Source of the DNA: Acanthamoeba castellanii str. Neff
Lineage: Eukaryota; Discosea; Longamoebia; Acanthamoebidae
DNA length: 15,847 nt
Direction of reading: 5' to 3'
NCBI RefSeq assembly: GCF_000313135.1
Contig: NW_004457498.1
Span: 148,172 to 164,018 of the forward strand
Under the pieces are notes generated by a model. It was not told the origin of the DNA. It saw only the letters and a list, made by a program, of their open reading frames with translations, and ran no database searches. Position numbers and translations under genes: made by a program. Within the stretch, counting starts at the first letter, position 1; every line of letters starts with the position of its first letter. This document shows positions 8,832 through 15,847 of this stretch, piece after piece.

Positions 8832-9922
8832 ATGGAAGAGATCAAGCAGGAGAGCTCGATGGGGCGAAGGGGCTCGAGCGGCGGCAGGCGAGACGATGTG
8901 GGGTTCTCTGATGGCGAGCTAGAGAAATTCGATGAGGCGCTGGAGGCGGCGTCCGATTCATCGAAGCCCGATGTACAGAAGAAATGGTCCATCCCTGCCG
9001 GCGTGGATCCCGAGGGCGGCCACTTCCTTTCCTCTGGCTACACTTTTTGGTTCGTTCGTCGTTCGGGAGCCCGTAGCCAGGAGAACTACGCCAACGCCAT
9101 CAAGAGAATTGGTGGCTTTAGATCGGTACCCCCCCCCGCCATCGTAAAAGGCTAAATTGTTGGGCCAACAATACGGCCGTAATTTTAATTTTCATGATCT
9201 GTCTGCCTGCACCTGTGGTTACTTGCTAGATTGAGGGCTTCTGGAAATACTACAACCACCTCGTGCGGCCGCACGATCTGCCCAACACATCAGATTACCA
9301 TTTGTTCAAGGAGGGCATCAAGCCCATGTGGGAGGTACCCTCCTCGCTTCCCCCTCGCGATTTTTCTCGATCTTAATCCTGCTGCATGCGAAATCGCGGT
9401 GCTGCACGCTCAGGACGACGCAAACAAGCGAGGCGGCAAGTGGATCATCCGCTTGAAGAAGGGCCTGGCCACGAAGTACTGGGAAGATCTGGTGCGCACC
9501 TCCATCCTCGCCTCCACACCTCTCGTTGCAACGGTCCTCTTGCCTGCCGATCGCGCTCACTGCTTTCGGTGGTACGTGCTGTGCAGCTGCTGGCGATCGT
9601 GGGGGAGCAATTCCAGGTGGGTGACGAGATCTGCGGCATCGTCTGCTCGATCCGGTTTAACGAGGATATCCTCTCTGTGTGGAACAAGAGCGCCGACAAC
9701 AAGCAGGCCAGGCTCAAGATTCAGTACGTGCTCTTTCTTGGCTTCGTGTGCTGCTGCGTGGACTAGCCCTACACTTAACTGATGCAACCTCACTACCAAC
9801 ACAACAGCGAAACACTCAAAACGGTGCTCAACCTGCCACCCAACACGCCAATGGAGTACAAGTGCCACGACGACTCGATCAGGGACAACTCCTCCTTCCG
9901 CAACACCGACATCTACAGATGA
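8832..9922 (+). CDS. EIF4E2: Class II eIF4E cap-binding protein (4EHP/eIF4E2 type)
   Basis: Exons 8832-9125, 9230-9334, 9414-9491, 9587-9723 and 9808-9922 encode 242 residues. A Ser/Glu-rich, probably disordered tail of ~50 residues precedes the fold, which starts at YTFWFVRR. Key blocks are IEGFWKYYNHL, DYHLFKEGIKPMWEDDAN, KRGGKWIIRLKKG, VGEQFQVGDEICGIVCSIRF and VLNLPPNTPMEYK, close to animal 4EHP throughout. The two cap-sandwich aromatics are Tyr86 (in place of eIF4E Trp56) and Trp132 (equivalent to Trp102). Tyr70 replaces Trp43. Tyr at both the 43 and 56 positions marks class II. Such proteins bind m7G caps but bind eIF4G poorly, and usually repress translation of chosen mRNAs with a partner such as GIGYF. 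Splice junctions all fall within conserved blocks, so the model is secure. Confidence 0.95.
9156..9172. repeat. Inverted repeat in eIF4E2 intron 1
   Basis: ATTGTTGG and CCAACAAT are exact reverse complements around a single central G. The site lies within the first intron (9126-9229). Confidence 0.85.
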
Positions 9923-10940
9923 CCCCGAGGCCTCCACAATCAACGCACACAAACACAGGTTCTGCCAGTTCGCTTGGGTGAATACGCCTGTACATGATCA
10001 GGGGCTCGATCTCCTCCCTGCTCTCGTTCGGACTCTTCGCTTGGCGCAGCTATAAACTGACCGTTCCACCGAAAGCTCTGAGCTCCGTGTCCCCAGCTTT
10101 CACTCGATCACTTGAGATCTAATGCCGTGGCCACCAACTCACGTCGCTCACTCCTTTGGCATTTGCCCTAAGTGCGACAGGCCACCAAGGTCGGAGTCTG
10201 TCATCTCTTCCGTTTCCGTTTCTCGCCCATACTGCGCCAGTATCTCCCCCCAGAACGCTCTCTGTGCTCCGGTGATGATGATGGTCACCACTACTCATGC
10301 TCTACTGCGCGTAGCACACCACACGCAGCACCACAGTCCTAACGCAGCCCTCCGCCCGCAGCCGCCTTGCGCTCGACGGTCAATGGGCTCCAGGGGACCG
10401 GCGCTGGGGCATGTGTCGTGGGAGTCTGGCTCCTGTTCTCCCCGTGGTGCCACGCAGACACCACCCTTACGGCAGGCGCGTCCCAAAGGCTGTCGACTAC
10501 AGCGAGTGTTACCCAATACAAGTTTTTGCCCGATTGGACATCGGGGTAATTTGGCTGGAGCTGGTTGGAGGAACTGAAGTAGCCTTAGGGAAATTTCATG
10601 ATGTGTAGACACCGGTCCCACTGCGGCGGAAAGCTGGAAACGGGAACGGCACGCGCCTTGGTGGTTCCTCCTCTTCGCGGGCCAGCCTTCTCCATTTCGT
10701 TGTATTCCCACCACCCGCACCACACCACACACCTCTACCTCCCCTCCACAGGCCACACCCACTCTCTTCCTCTTTCCCAAGTAGGAAAGAGAACCAGAAC
10801 ACCGTGAACAGGCGCATCACCACACCACTACTTGTACCAGGTACCGCTTCAGAAAGATGGTCGGTCTTGTTACGTCGGGCAATAGGGCACTTACGTTATC
10901 AATTGTGTGCGCGGTGTCTTGGTGTGCAGCTTTTGGAGTC
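9923..10940 (+). other. Intergenic region upstream of the WWE-protein gene
   Basis: About 1 kb with no gene I can support. It contains a good TATAAA at 10051-10056, then several overlapping open frames on both strands (for example 10122-10577 plus and 10295-10780 minus) that lack family motifs and have His/Pro/Arg/Cys composition typical of chance frames in GC-rich DNA. A possible splice acceptor (GTGTGCAG) lies just before the ATG at 10941. This suggests a 5' UTR intron or an upstream coding exon in this region. Confidence 0.5.
10051..10056 (+). promoter_or_regulatory. TATA box (TATAAA)
   Basis: A consensus TATAAA stands in otherwise GC-rich sequence about 130 bases after the eIF4E2 stop codon. 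The nearest convincing coding exon downstream starts about 890 bases away (10941), so it may drive a transcript with a spliced leader exon. Confidence 0.45.
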
Positions 10941-13900
10941 ATGTCGTTCAGCAACAAGGTCGAGATGCTGCTCCACCACGCCAACAACACCACAGAGCGC
11001 GCCCTGCCGTTGACGCCACCCGCCCAGTTGGACTCGCCGCCGTCTTCATCTCCATCTTCTTCGCCCAACTGCCCGGCATCACCTTCTTCTTCCGGCTCCG
11101 CCACGGAGGCCGCCAACACCTTCGTCGCTGCCTCCACCATCCAGAACGATTCGTACGTCTCTTTCCCTCCCGTTCTTCCTTCTCGAAGAAGGGCTTCCTC
11201 CTTTCTCGCAACGGCGGCTGCTCCGGCCGAACGGAGGGTGCCGTAGCTGGCCAGGTTGCGCTGAGCTTGGCGAGAGTTCCTCGGCACTTTCTGTACCGCA
11301 CGACTTCTGTTCCCGGCCGACTTCTGGTTCCGCAGTTCGACACAAATTCTAGTCGACAACATGCGAAATTTCTCATGAAATATCGGTTTTAGGAAAGTCG
11401 TTCGATGAGGCACGCGCTGTGCCTGTTAGGCAAGGCGTGTGCTTTTTAGTTATTCTTTGAATAGTGATATGCGATTGTATGGACAGTTACCAAGCGTGGA
11501 GATATTACCTGTTTCTCACCTGGGCTTTCTTGGCGCAACAGGTTCCAGGTCAGCATCACGACGCAGCCACCGTTGAAGACGGTCTACCAGCGCATTCTCA
11601 AGCCGTTCCCGACCGTCACGCTCACCGTGGCGGCCCCGCCCAAGAACCACAAGTCGAGCCGACGACGAAGCCGAAGCAGCCCGCTCTCCGACGACGAAGG
11701 CGATGACGCCGACGGCAACAACGTCGCGCCCAAGGCCGAAGGCGAGCTCGAGCTAGGCTGCGCCGACGTGCTGGGTACTTGACACTTCTTCGCTCCGAGC
11801 CTGCTCGCTTTGGCCAACCATCTCACCTTGCGCGCTCTTGCTCTCCTCCAATTGCAGAGACCCTTCTGGCCAACAGCTCGAACAGCTCGTCCAATGGGCT
11901 CTTCGTCGAGGCCACGCTGCTGCGCGGAGACAATGGCGAGCCGATCTCCAAGTGCCTCGACGGCAACTCCATCGTGCGCTTCGAGGTGCGTCTCATCTCC
12001 ACCATTCTCTCTTTTGTCTCTGCGTAATCATGTTCATGTTAACACCCACTTTGATGTTTTGTTTACCTCCGGTGTGCAGAAAAACCCCTGGTCCGAAGGC
12101 GTGTACACGGCCACGTTCAAGAAGCTGAAGATCTTGTCTACGTCGCAGCAGCTGCAGGGCATCCTCTTCCGCCTCAAGTTCACCCTCAAGAAGTACGCCG
12201 GCAGCAACTTCACCCCGATCGCCGTGCCCCACTGCGAGGTCGTGTCGCACCCGGTCGAGGTCTTCTCCCACTCCCAGTACCTCAACAAGAAGGCGCCCAA
12301 ACGTACGGCCGTTATACTATTTCTACGACTATGTATATTTAAACCTTGCGTTAACACTCAACATTCTCTTCGTTACATAGCAGCGGGCACGAGCAGCGCG
12401 AACACCAGGAAGGAGTTCAAGGACATCGTGAAGAAGATGGACGGCAAGAAGGTCCAGGGCGCGCTCTTCAGCGTGCTCCAGGCCTTCAAGGACCAGGGCG
12501 GCTCCCGGTCCTCCGTGCTCGACGTCGTGCAGCAGGTCTACGGCGGCGACGACAACAGCGACGCCAAGGCGCGCGGGCCTTCGCGCAGGATGAGCGCCCC
12601 GTCGTCGACATCTCAGTCCTACGTCAACCCGCACCAGCCACAACTGGTCATGACGGCCCCGGCCCTGTCCCTGGCGGCGCCGACCACCACCGGCGCCCTT
12701 GGAGACGCGGGCATCACCGCATCGGCTGTGGAGGCCCAGTTCCTCAACGAGCTCCTGGGCAAGCTCCAGATCGGCGCGATCTCGCTCGACGACTTCGTCA
12801 ACCACCTGATCCAGGGCCTGGGCCAGTCGCGCGCCGGCCAGCTGTTGGCCCAGATGGGGCTCGGCGTCAACATCGAGGCCCCGGCCGCCGTTCCGTCGCT
12901 CGCCGGCTTCCCCTCTGCCGCAGTGCTGCCCTCGTTTCCCAGCAACAGCGCGCTCGACTCCTCCAACTCGCTCGCGGCCATTCTCAACGCGCTGGCCCAC
13001 CAGCAGACCCAGCTCGCCCAGCTCCAGGCCGTGCAGCAGAGCCAGCAGCTCAACAGCGTCAACCCGTTCCTCCACCAGCAGCTCCACCATCAGCAGCAGC
13101 AGGCCCAGCTCCATCAGCAGCTCGCAGCCGCGGCCGCAGCGTCGTCGGTACCGGTTATGCCCAAGCCGCGCCGGCTCAGCAGTCCGCAGGTGGCGTCTGC
13201 CTTCTCGCCCACCTCGACCTCGACCACCTCCACATCGTCGTCATCGCCGCCGGCCACCGCCGGAAACAGCGGCGGATCGCTGCTGCACGCGCTCCCCTCG
13301 GTCTCGCTGCCGTCGTCGGCGGTCACCACCCCGTCGTCGGCCTCGTCGTCCCTCTCTACGCTCGCCGACGCCATCTCGTCGCACCTCCACATGCAGCCGC
13401 AGCCGCAGACCACCTCCACCCCCTCGTCCTGCTCGACGCCGATCACGACGACCCAGACCACTCCGCTCCTCCCCCTCTTGCCGTCGCTCGTGGACCACAT
13501 GAACTCTTTCTCGTCGTCGGCCGCGTCGACCAGCGTCGTCCTGCCACCGATCGCGTCCACCCTCGCCGCCGCGTCATCGTCGTCGGCCGGACCCTTGCCT
13601 TCGCTCTTCTCCCTCTGCTCGCTGGCGTCGGCCATCGACAGCTCTGCGGCCGCCGCGCCCGCGCCCGACCAGTCTTCGTCACGCGGACACAAGCGAAGCT
13701 TCGAGGCCATCGACGTCTCGCCCGCCGCGGGCGCATCACCCTCGGCCGCGCCGCCCTCGCCCAACAAGACTGCCAAGCGCGAAGGCGACTCGTCGGCTTC
13801 GTCGGCGTCGGCAAGCGAGGAGAAGATGCAGTGGTACTGGAAGAACAACTCGACGTGGGAGCCCTATGCCGAGGGCGTCTCGGCGCAGCTCGAGCGCGCG

Positions 13901-14131
13901 CACAAGAACCAGACGACGTGCATCCTGGTCCTGCACGACGTGCCCTACAAGATGGACTTCCAGTCCATGACCCAGCAACGCACCGACAACCCCAAGAGGT
14001 ACCCACTCCGACGACACACCATACCATACGACACACACACGACGCACATCGAAGAGAGAACTAACTTTGCTCGGGCTTTGAATCTGTTGATCAACAGGTG
14101 GAAGCACATCAGGAGGGGAGAGGAGAACTGA
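10941..14131 (+). CDS. Putative STAT/CudA-like transcription factor with C-terminal WWE domain
   Basis: Exons 10941-11152, 11542-11774, 11858-11985, 12080-12302, 12381-13998 and 14098-14131 encode 815 residues. Residues ~72-265 form a beta-rich core: FQVSITTQPP, VYQRILKPFPTVTLTV, WSEGVYTATFKKLKILS, LFRLKFTLKKYAG and HPVEVFSHSQYL. The order loosely recalls the STAT DNA-binding fold and, from memory, the amoebozoan CudA group; this is not verified. Basic SSRRRSRSS near the core and KTAKR later are candidate nuclear signals. Next come a helical module (~273-320), a Gln/His-rich tract, and long Ser/Thr/Ala/Pro low complexity. Residues ~748-811 match a WWE domain: MQWYWKNNSTWEPYAEG, then YKMDFQSMTQQ, then RWKHIRR. 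WWE domains bind ADP-ribose units or join ubiquitin-ligase and PARP proteins. No SH2, RING or PARP domain is visible. The ATG at 10941 is preferred over 10857, which would add a hydrophobic leader odd for a nuclear protein. Confidence 0.75.
11410..11442 (+). other. Intronic hairpin followed by T5
   Basis: GCACGCGCT pairs with GGCGTGTGC (9 bp, two G-T wobbles). A single G/A mismatch follows, then TGCC/GGCA closes a TGTTA loop. TTTTT follows at once. It lies within the unusually long first intron (11153-11541) of the WWE-protein gene. It could be part of a small RNA ending at a polymerase III-type T-run, or a splicing structure. I found no convincing tRNA, C/D or H/ACA signature. Confidence 0.55.
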
Positions 14132-14180
14132 ACGCCTCATCGATCTTGTCGATCGATTGTAATTGTACACACGCCTGTAT

Positions 14181-14231
14181 ACGACGACGACGACGACGAC
14201 GGGGACGACATTCATCACCATCATCATCATC
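14181..14231. repeat. (ACG)7 and CAT-rich trinucleotide repeats
   Basis: Seven exact ACG copies occupy 14181-14201, followed by GGGACGACATT and a CATCAC/CATCATCAT stretch to about 14231. They lie 50-100 bases past the WWE-protein stop, probably in its 3' UTR. Confidence 0.9.
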
Positions 14232-14324
14232 TTCTTCCAACAACGCCATCAACACGACCACGACGACACCTGCAGCAGAGCGCTCAAAGGCGGAGGAGTG
14301 CGAACGAGGACCCCGCCTGTGGAG

Positions 14325-14371
14325 GAGCGGGACGGACATAGGAAAAACCTTGCGACTTGTCCGTCCCGCTC
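14325..14371. repeat. Perfect 14-bp inverted repeat (stem-loop)
   Basis: GAGCGGGACGGACA (14325-14338) and TGTCCGTCCCGCTC (14358-14371) are exact reverse complements around a 19-base loop. CCGCC (14313-14317) and GGCGG (14373-14377) could extend the stem beyond an asymmetric bulge. The stem is GC-rich and should be stable in RNA from either strand. Confidence 0.9.
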
Positions 14372-14609
14372 GGGCGGCCCGACTTCGACTTCTTCCTCCG
14401 TTGCCATCGAAGAGGCTGTTTGTGTGAAGTTGTCATATAAATATAAATATAACTATAACTTTGTAAGCCAGCCCAATCACCACTCGACGCACAATCAACA
14501 CAACCAACACTCGCTCTTCTTCGGCCGAAGTGCTGTTTTGGTGATCGTCGACAACATCGGCCTTCGGCAAAAGGGAGGGTGAAGTGAAGAGAGGAAGAGG
14601 GAGAGAGGG

Positions 14610-15168
14610 TTAGAGGAAGAAGAGGAGTCGGAGGACGAAGAACCAGCGAAGGAAGAAGAGGAAGAGGCGGAGTGGTGCCGGCAGAGGCATGTAGTCGGAC
14701 AAGTGTCGGAACGTGGCGTCCTGTGGAATCAAACAAACGATAAGAGAACGAAATGATGCAACATTCATCAAAAAGGAAACGAATGAAGGGATGAAGGGAA
14801 CGCACGTCGATGATGTGGTAGGATTCGGGGATGGGATCGAAGGTCTGGCGGTAGATCTTGTCGCCACCGCACACGACGTAGATTTCATCGCCTTTAGCAA
14901 TCGGATAAGACTGCACGGCCTCGATCATCGCGTAATCGGCCGCATTCTTGCCCGTTGGCTCGATGGGGTGATGTGTCATCCATTTTCTGTTTCCGGGCAG
15001 GCCCGTCGGCGGTCCATCCGAGCGGTAGAAGATGTGCACATGAAACAGTTCGCCGGAGCCCTCAGCCGGCTGCTCGGCTCGCTGGTAGTATGTGTCCACC
15101 TTCGAGATGGATTTTTTGATGAAATTCTGGCATTTGTTTTCGAAATCGACAAAGAAGACCCTCGTCAT
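14610..15168 (-). CDS. Small NYN/PIN-like nuclease-fold protein
   Basis: Exons 15168-14806 and 14720-14610 encode 157 residues, joined by an 85-base intron. The N-terminus TRVFFVDFEN has the first-strand acidic pattern of NYN/PIN domains (Asp8, Glu10, Asn11). GKNAADYAMIEAV supplies a second acid (Asp78), and DEIYVVCGGDKIYRQTF a third (Asp103) where many NYN proteins have GDSDF. PIN/NYN domains are metal-dependent RNases, and three acids at these points would fit a catalytic site. The second exon gives DATFRHLSDYMPLP and then a Leu/Phe-rich tail, RLFLFFLRWFFVLRLLFFL, ending at TAA. The tail comes from a CTT/CTC-rich stretch, so it may be a real membrane-anchoring tail or the result of a missed intron or repeat slippage. 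The start is the only ATG close to the domain. The exact family is not recognised. Confidence 0.7.
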
Positions 15169-15271
15169 CTTCAAGATTGTCCTCCGGCAGCTGCAGAAGA
15201 GATGAGAAAAAACAAAAATAAATTCCCTAAAAAAAGATAAAACCAGATTTATAAATCAATAAATAAGTAGG
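15169..15271. promoter_or_regulatory. AT-rich divergent promoter with palindromic TATA
   Basis: 103 bases separate the NYN and methyltransferase start codons. The part nearest the methyltransferase is A/T-rich, unlike the surroundings, and includes ATTTATAAAT (15247-15256), a perfect palindrome that could serve as a TATA box for both strands. It is only 15 bases from the methyltransferase ATG but about 80 from the NYN ATG, so its spacing suits the NYN gene better. Confidence 0.5.
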
Positions 15272-15847
15272 ATGCAACGAGCAGCGAGCAGGCCGTTCGT
15301 GTGTCGTAGCTTTGTGGTGCACCACGACCGTTGCGGGCTCAAGGTGGGCACCGACACCATCTACTTCGCCGCCTACGCCGCCCAGTCACACGTATGATGC
15401 CCGCTCTTTACGCTGCTTCTGCGTGTCGTCCCCCCCCCAACCAATGCGTCTTATGTGCGGTGGTGTCGTGCTCTGACCCGTGTGCTGTCAGTGGTTCGGT
15501 TCGGGGCAACCGCGATCGGCGCTGGACATTGGGTCGGGAACGGGCCTGCTCTCCCTCATCCTCTCGCACCGCTTGCCCTCGGTACGGTACACCGCCCGCG
15601 TCAGTTCGCCACCAGGTGGCGCCACGATCAGCTGATCGGACGGAGGCGCCCGACACCAGCTCGAGTTGGTTCACGGGGTGGAGCTTGACGCCGATGCGTA
15701 CGAGCAGACCGCGGGCAACTACGACCTCTCGCCATGGCGAGGCAAGATGCGGGCCTTCCACACCTCCTTCCAGGACTACGCCCGAACATTCACACAACCG
15801 GAGAACGAAGAAGGTGCACTCGCGCTGTGGCGCTATCATGACGTGAT
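15272..15847 (+). CDS. trmN6: TrmN6/YfiC-type tRNA (adenine-N6) methyltransferase (3' partial)
   Basis: Exons are 15272-15391, 15492-15581 and 15660-15847; the window ends inside exon 3. SFVVHHDRCGLKVGTD (residues ~13-28) matches the signature near the N-terminus of bacterial YfiC/TrmN6, which reads FTVHHDRCAMKVGTD. Then come the SAM-binding motif I, ALDIGSGTGLLSL (~50-62), and GVELDADAYEQTAGN (~76-90), matching the acidic loop that binds the SAM ribose. SPWRGK follows as in the bacterial proteins (SPWAER). The NPPY catalytic motif should lie beyond the window; the last residues visible, YHDV, fit the strand leading to it. The E. coli enzyme methylates A37 of tRNA-Val. The substrate here is unknown. 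The start follows from the near absence of extra sequence before the signature. Confidence 0.88.

Larger units (their letters stand above)
14132..14609. other. Convergent intergenic region, WWE and NYN genes
   Basis: It holds the 3' ends of two convergent genes: ACG and CAT trinucleotide repeats right after the WWE stop, a perfect 14-bp inverted repeat at 14325-14371, and an AT-rich block (ATATAAATATAAATATAACT region, about 14436-14460) that could supply polyadenylation signals on either strand. No coding frame here is convincing. Confidence 0.6.

Noticed and set aside
10122..10577. 151-residue plus-strand open frame after the TATA box
   Set aside because: Composition (Pro, His, Arg, Cys scattered) looks like chance translation; no domain, and overlapping frames on the minus strand are equally long.
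10857..10940. Alternative ATG at 10857 for the WWE-protein gene
   Set aside because: It would add 28 residues with a hydrophobic run resembling a signal peptide, unsuited to a nuclear protein, and a splice acceptor lies just before the second ATG. Kept only as an alternative.
11380..11541. snoRNA or tRNA in the long intron
   Set aside because: No RTGATGA/CTGA pair, no clear ANANNA and ACA arrangement, and no cloverleaf or A/B boxes; only the hairpin and T-run can be supported.
12329..13848. Long minus-strand open frames opposite the WWE-protein low-complexity region (12329-13114 and 13114-13848)
   Set aside because: They are antisense shadows of GC-rich Ser/Ala/Gln codons; composition is biased and no family motif appears, while the plus strand has a clear spliced model.

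Overview
The window looks like nuclear DNA of a free-living amoebozoan, most likely Acanthamoeba or a close relative. It is GC-rich and gene-dense, its genes are cut by many introns of about 60-110 bases, and introns usually begin GTACG or GTGCG. The proteins carry long Ser/Ala/Gln-rich stretches. The organism is an inference from style and gene content. I rebuilt every gene by joining exons so that the reading frame and the family motifs stay continuous, and all eight models keep frame through their splices.

Layout, left to right: (1) 1-1886 (+), the 3' part of an EI24/EPG-4-like ER membrane protein linked to autophagy, 8 exons. (2) 2813-5515 (+), an RFX-family transcription factor with an N-terminal winged-helix DNA-binding domain. 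(3) 5993-6407 (+), a small secreted protein with Cys-Thr repeats and a strong-looking core promoter. (4) 6602-8736 (-), a 12-exon SCP-x/thiolase-fold protein whose expected catalytic Cys and His residues are replaced. (5) 8832-9922 (+), a class II eIF4E (4EHP/eIF4E2 type) cap-binding protein, head-to-head with the thiolase across 95 bases. (6) 10941-14131 (+), a large putative transcription factor with a STAT/CudA-like beta-rich core and a C-terminal WWE domain. (7) 14610-15168 (-), a small NYN/PIN-like nuclease-fold protein. (8) 15272-15847 (+, runs off the window), a bacterial-type TrmN6/YfiC tRNA adenine-N6 methyltransferase, head-to-head with gene 7 across 103 AT-rich bases.

The genes do not form one pathway. 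They include two candidate transcription factors (RFX and STAT/CudA-like plus WWE), one translation-control factor, and an RNA-centred divergent pair (NYN nuclease fold and tRNA methyltransferase) that may share a promoter. The most unusual items are the WWE-containing transcription factor with its outsize 389-base first intron holding a hairpin followed by five T, the catalytically rewired thiolase, the intron-bearing bacterial-type methyltransferase beside the NYN gene, and a perfect 14-bp inverted repeat downstream of the WWE gene. No rRNA, tRNA, CRISPR array, insertion sequence or viral gene was seen.
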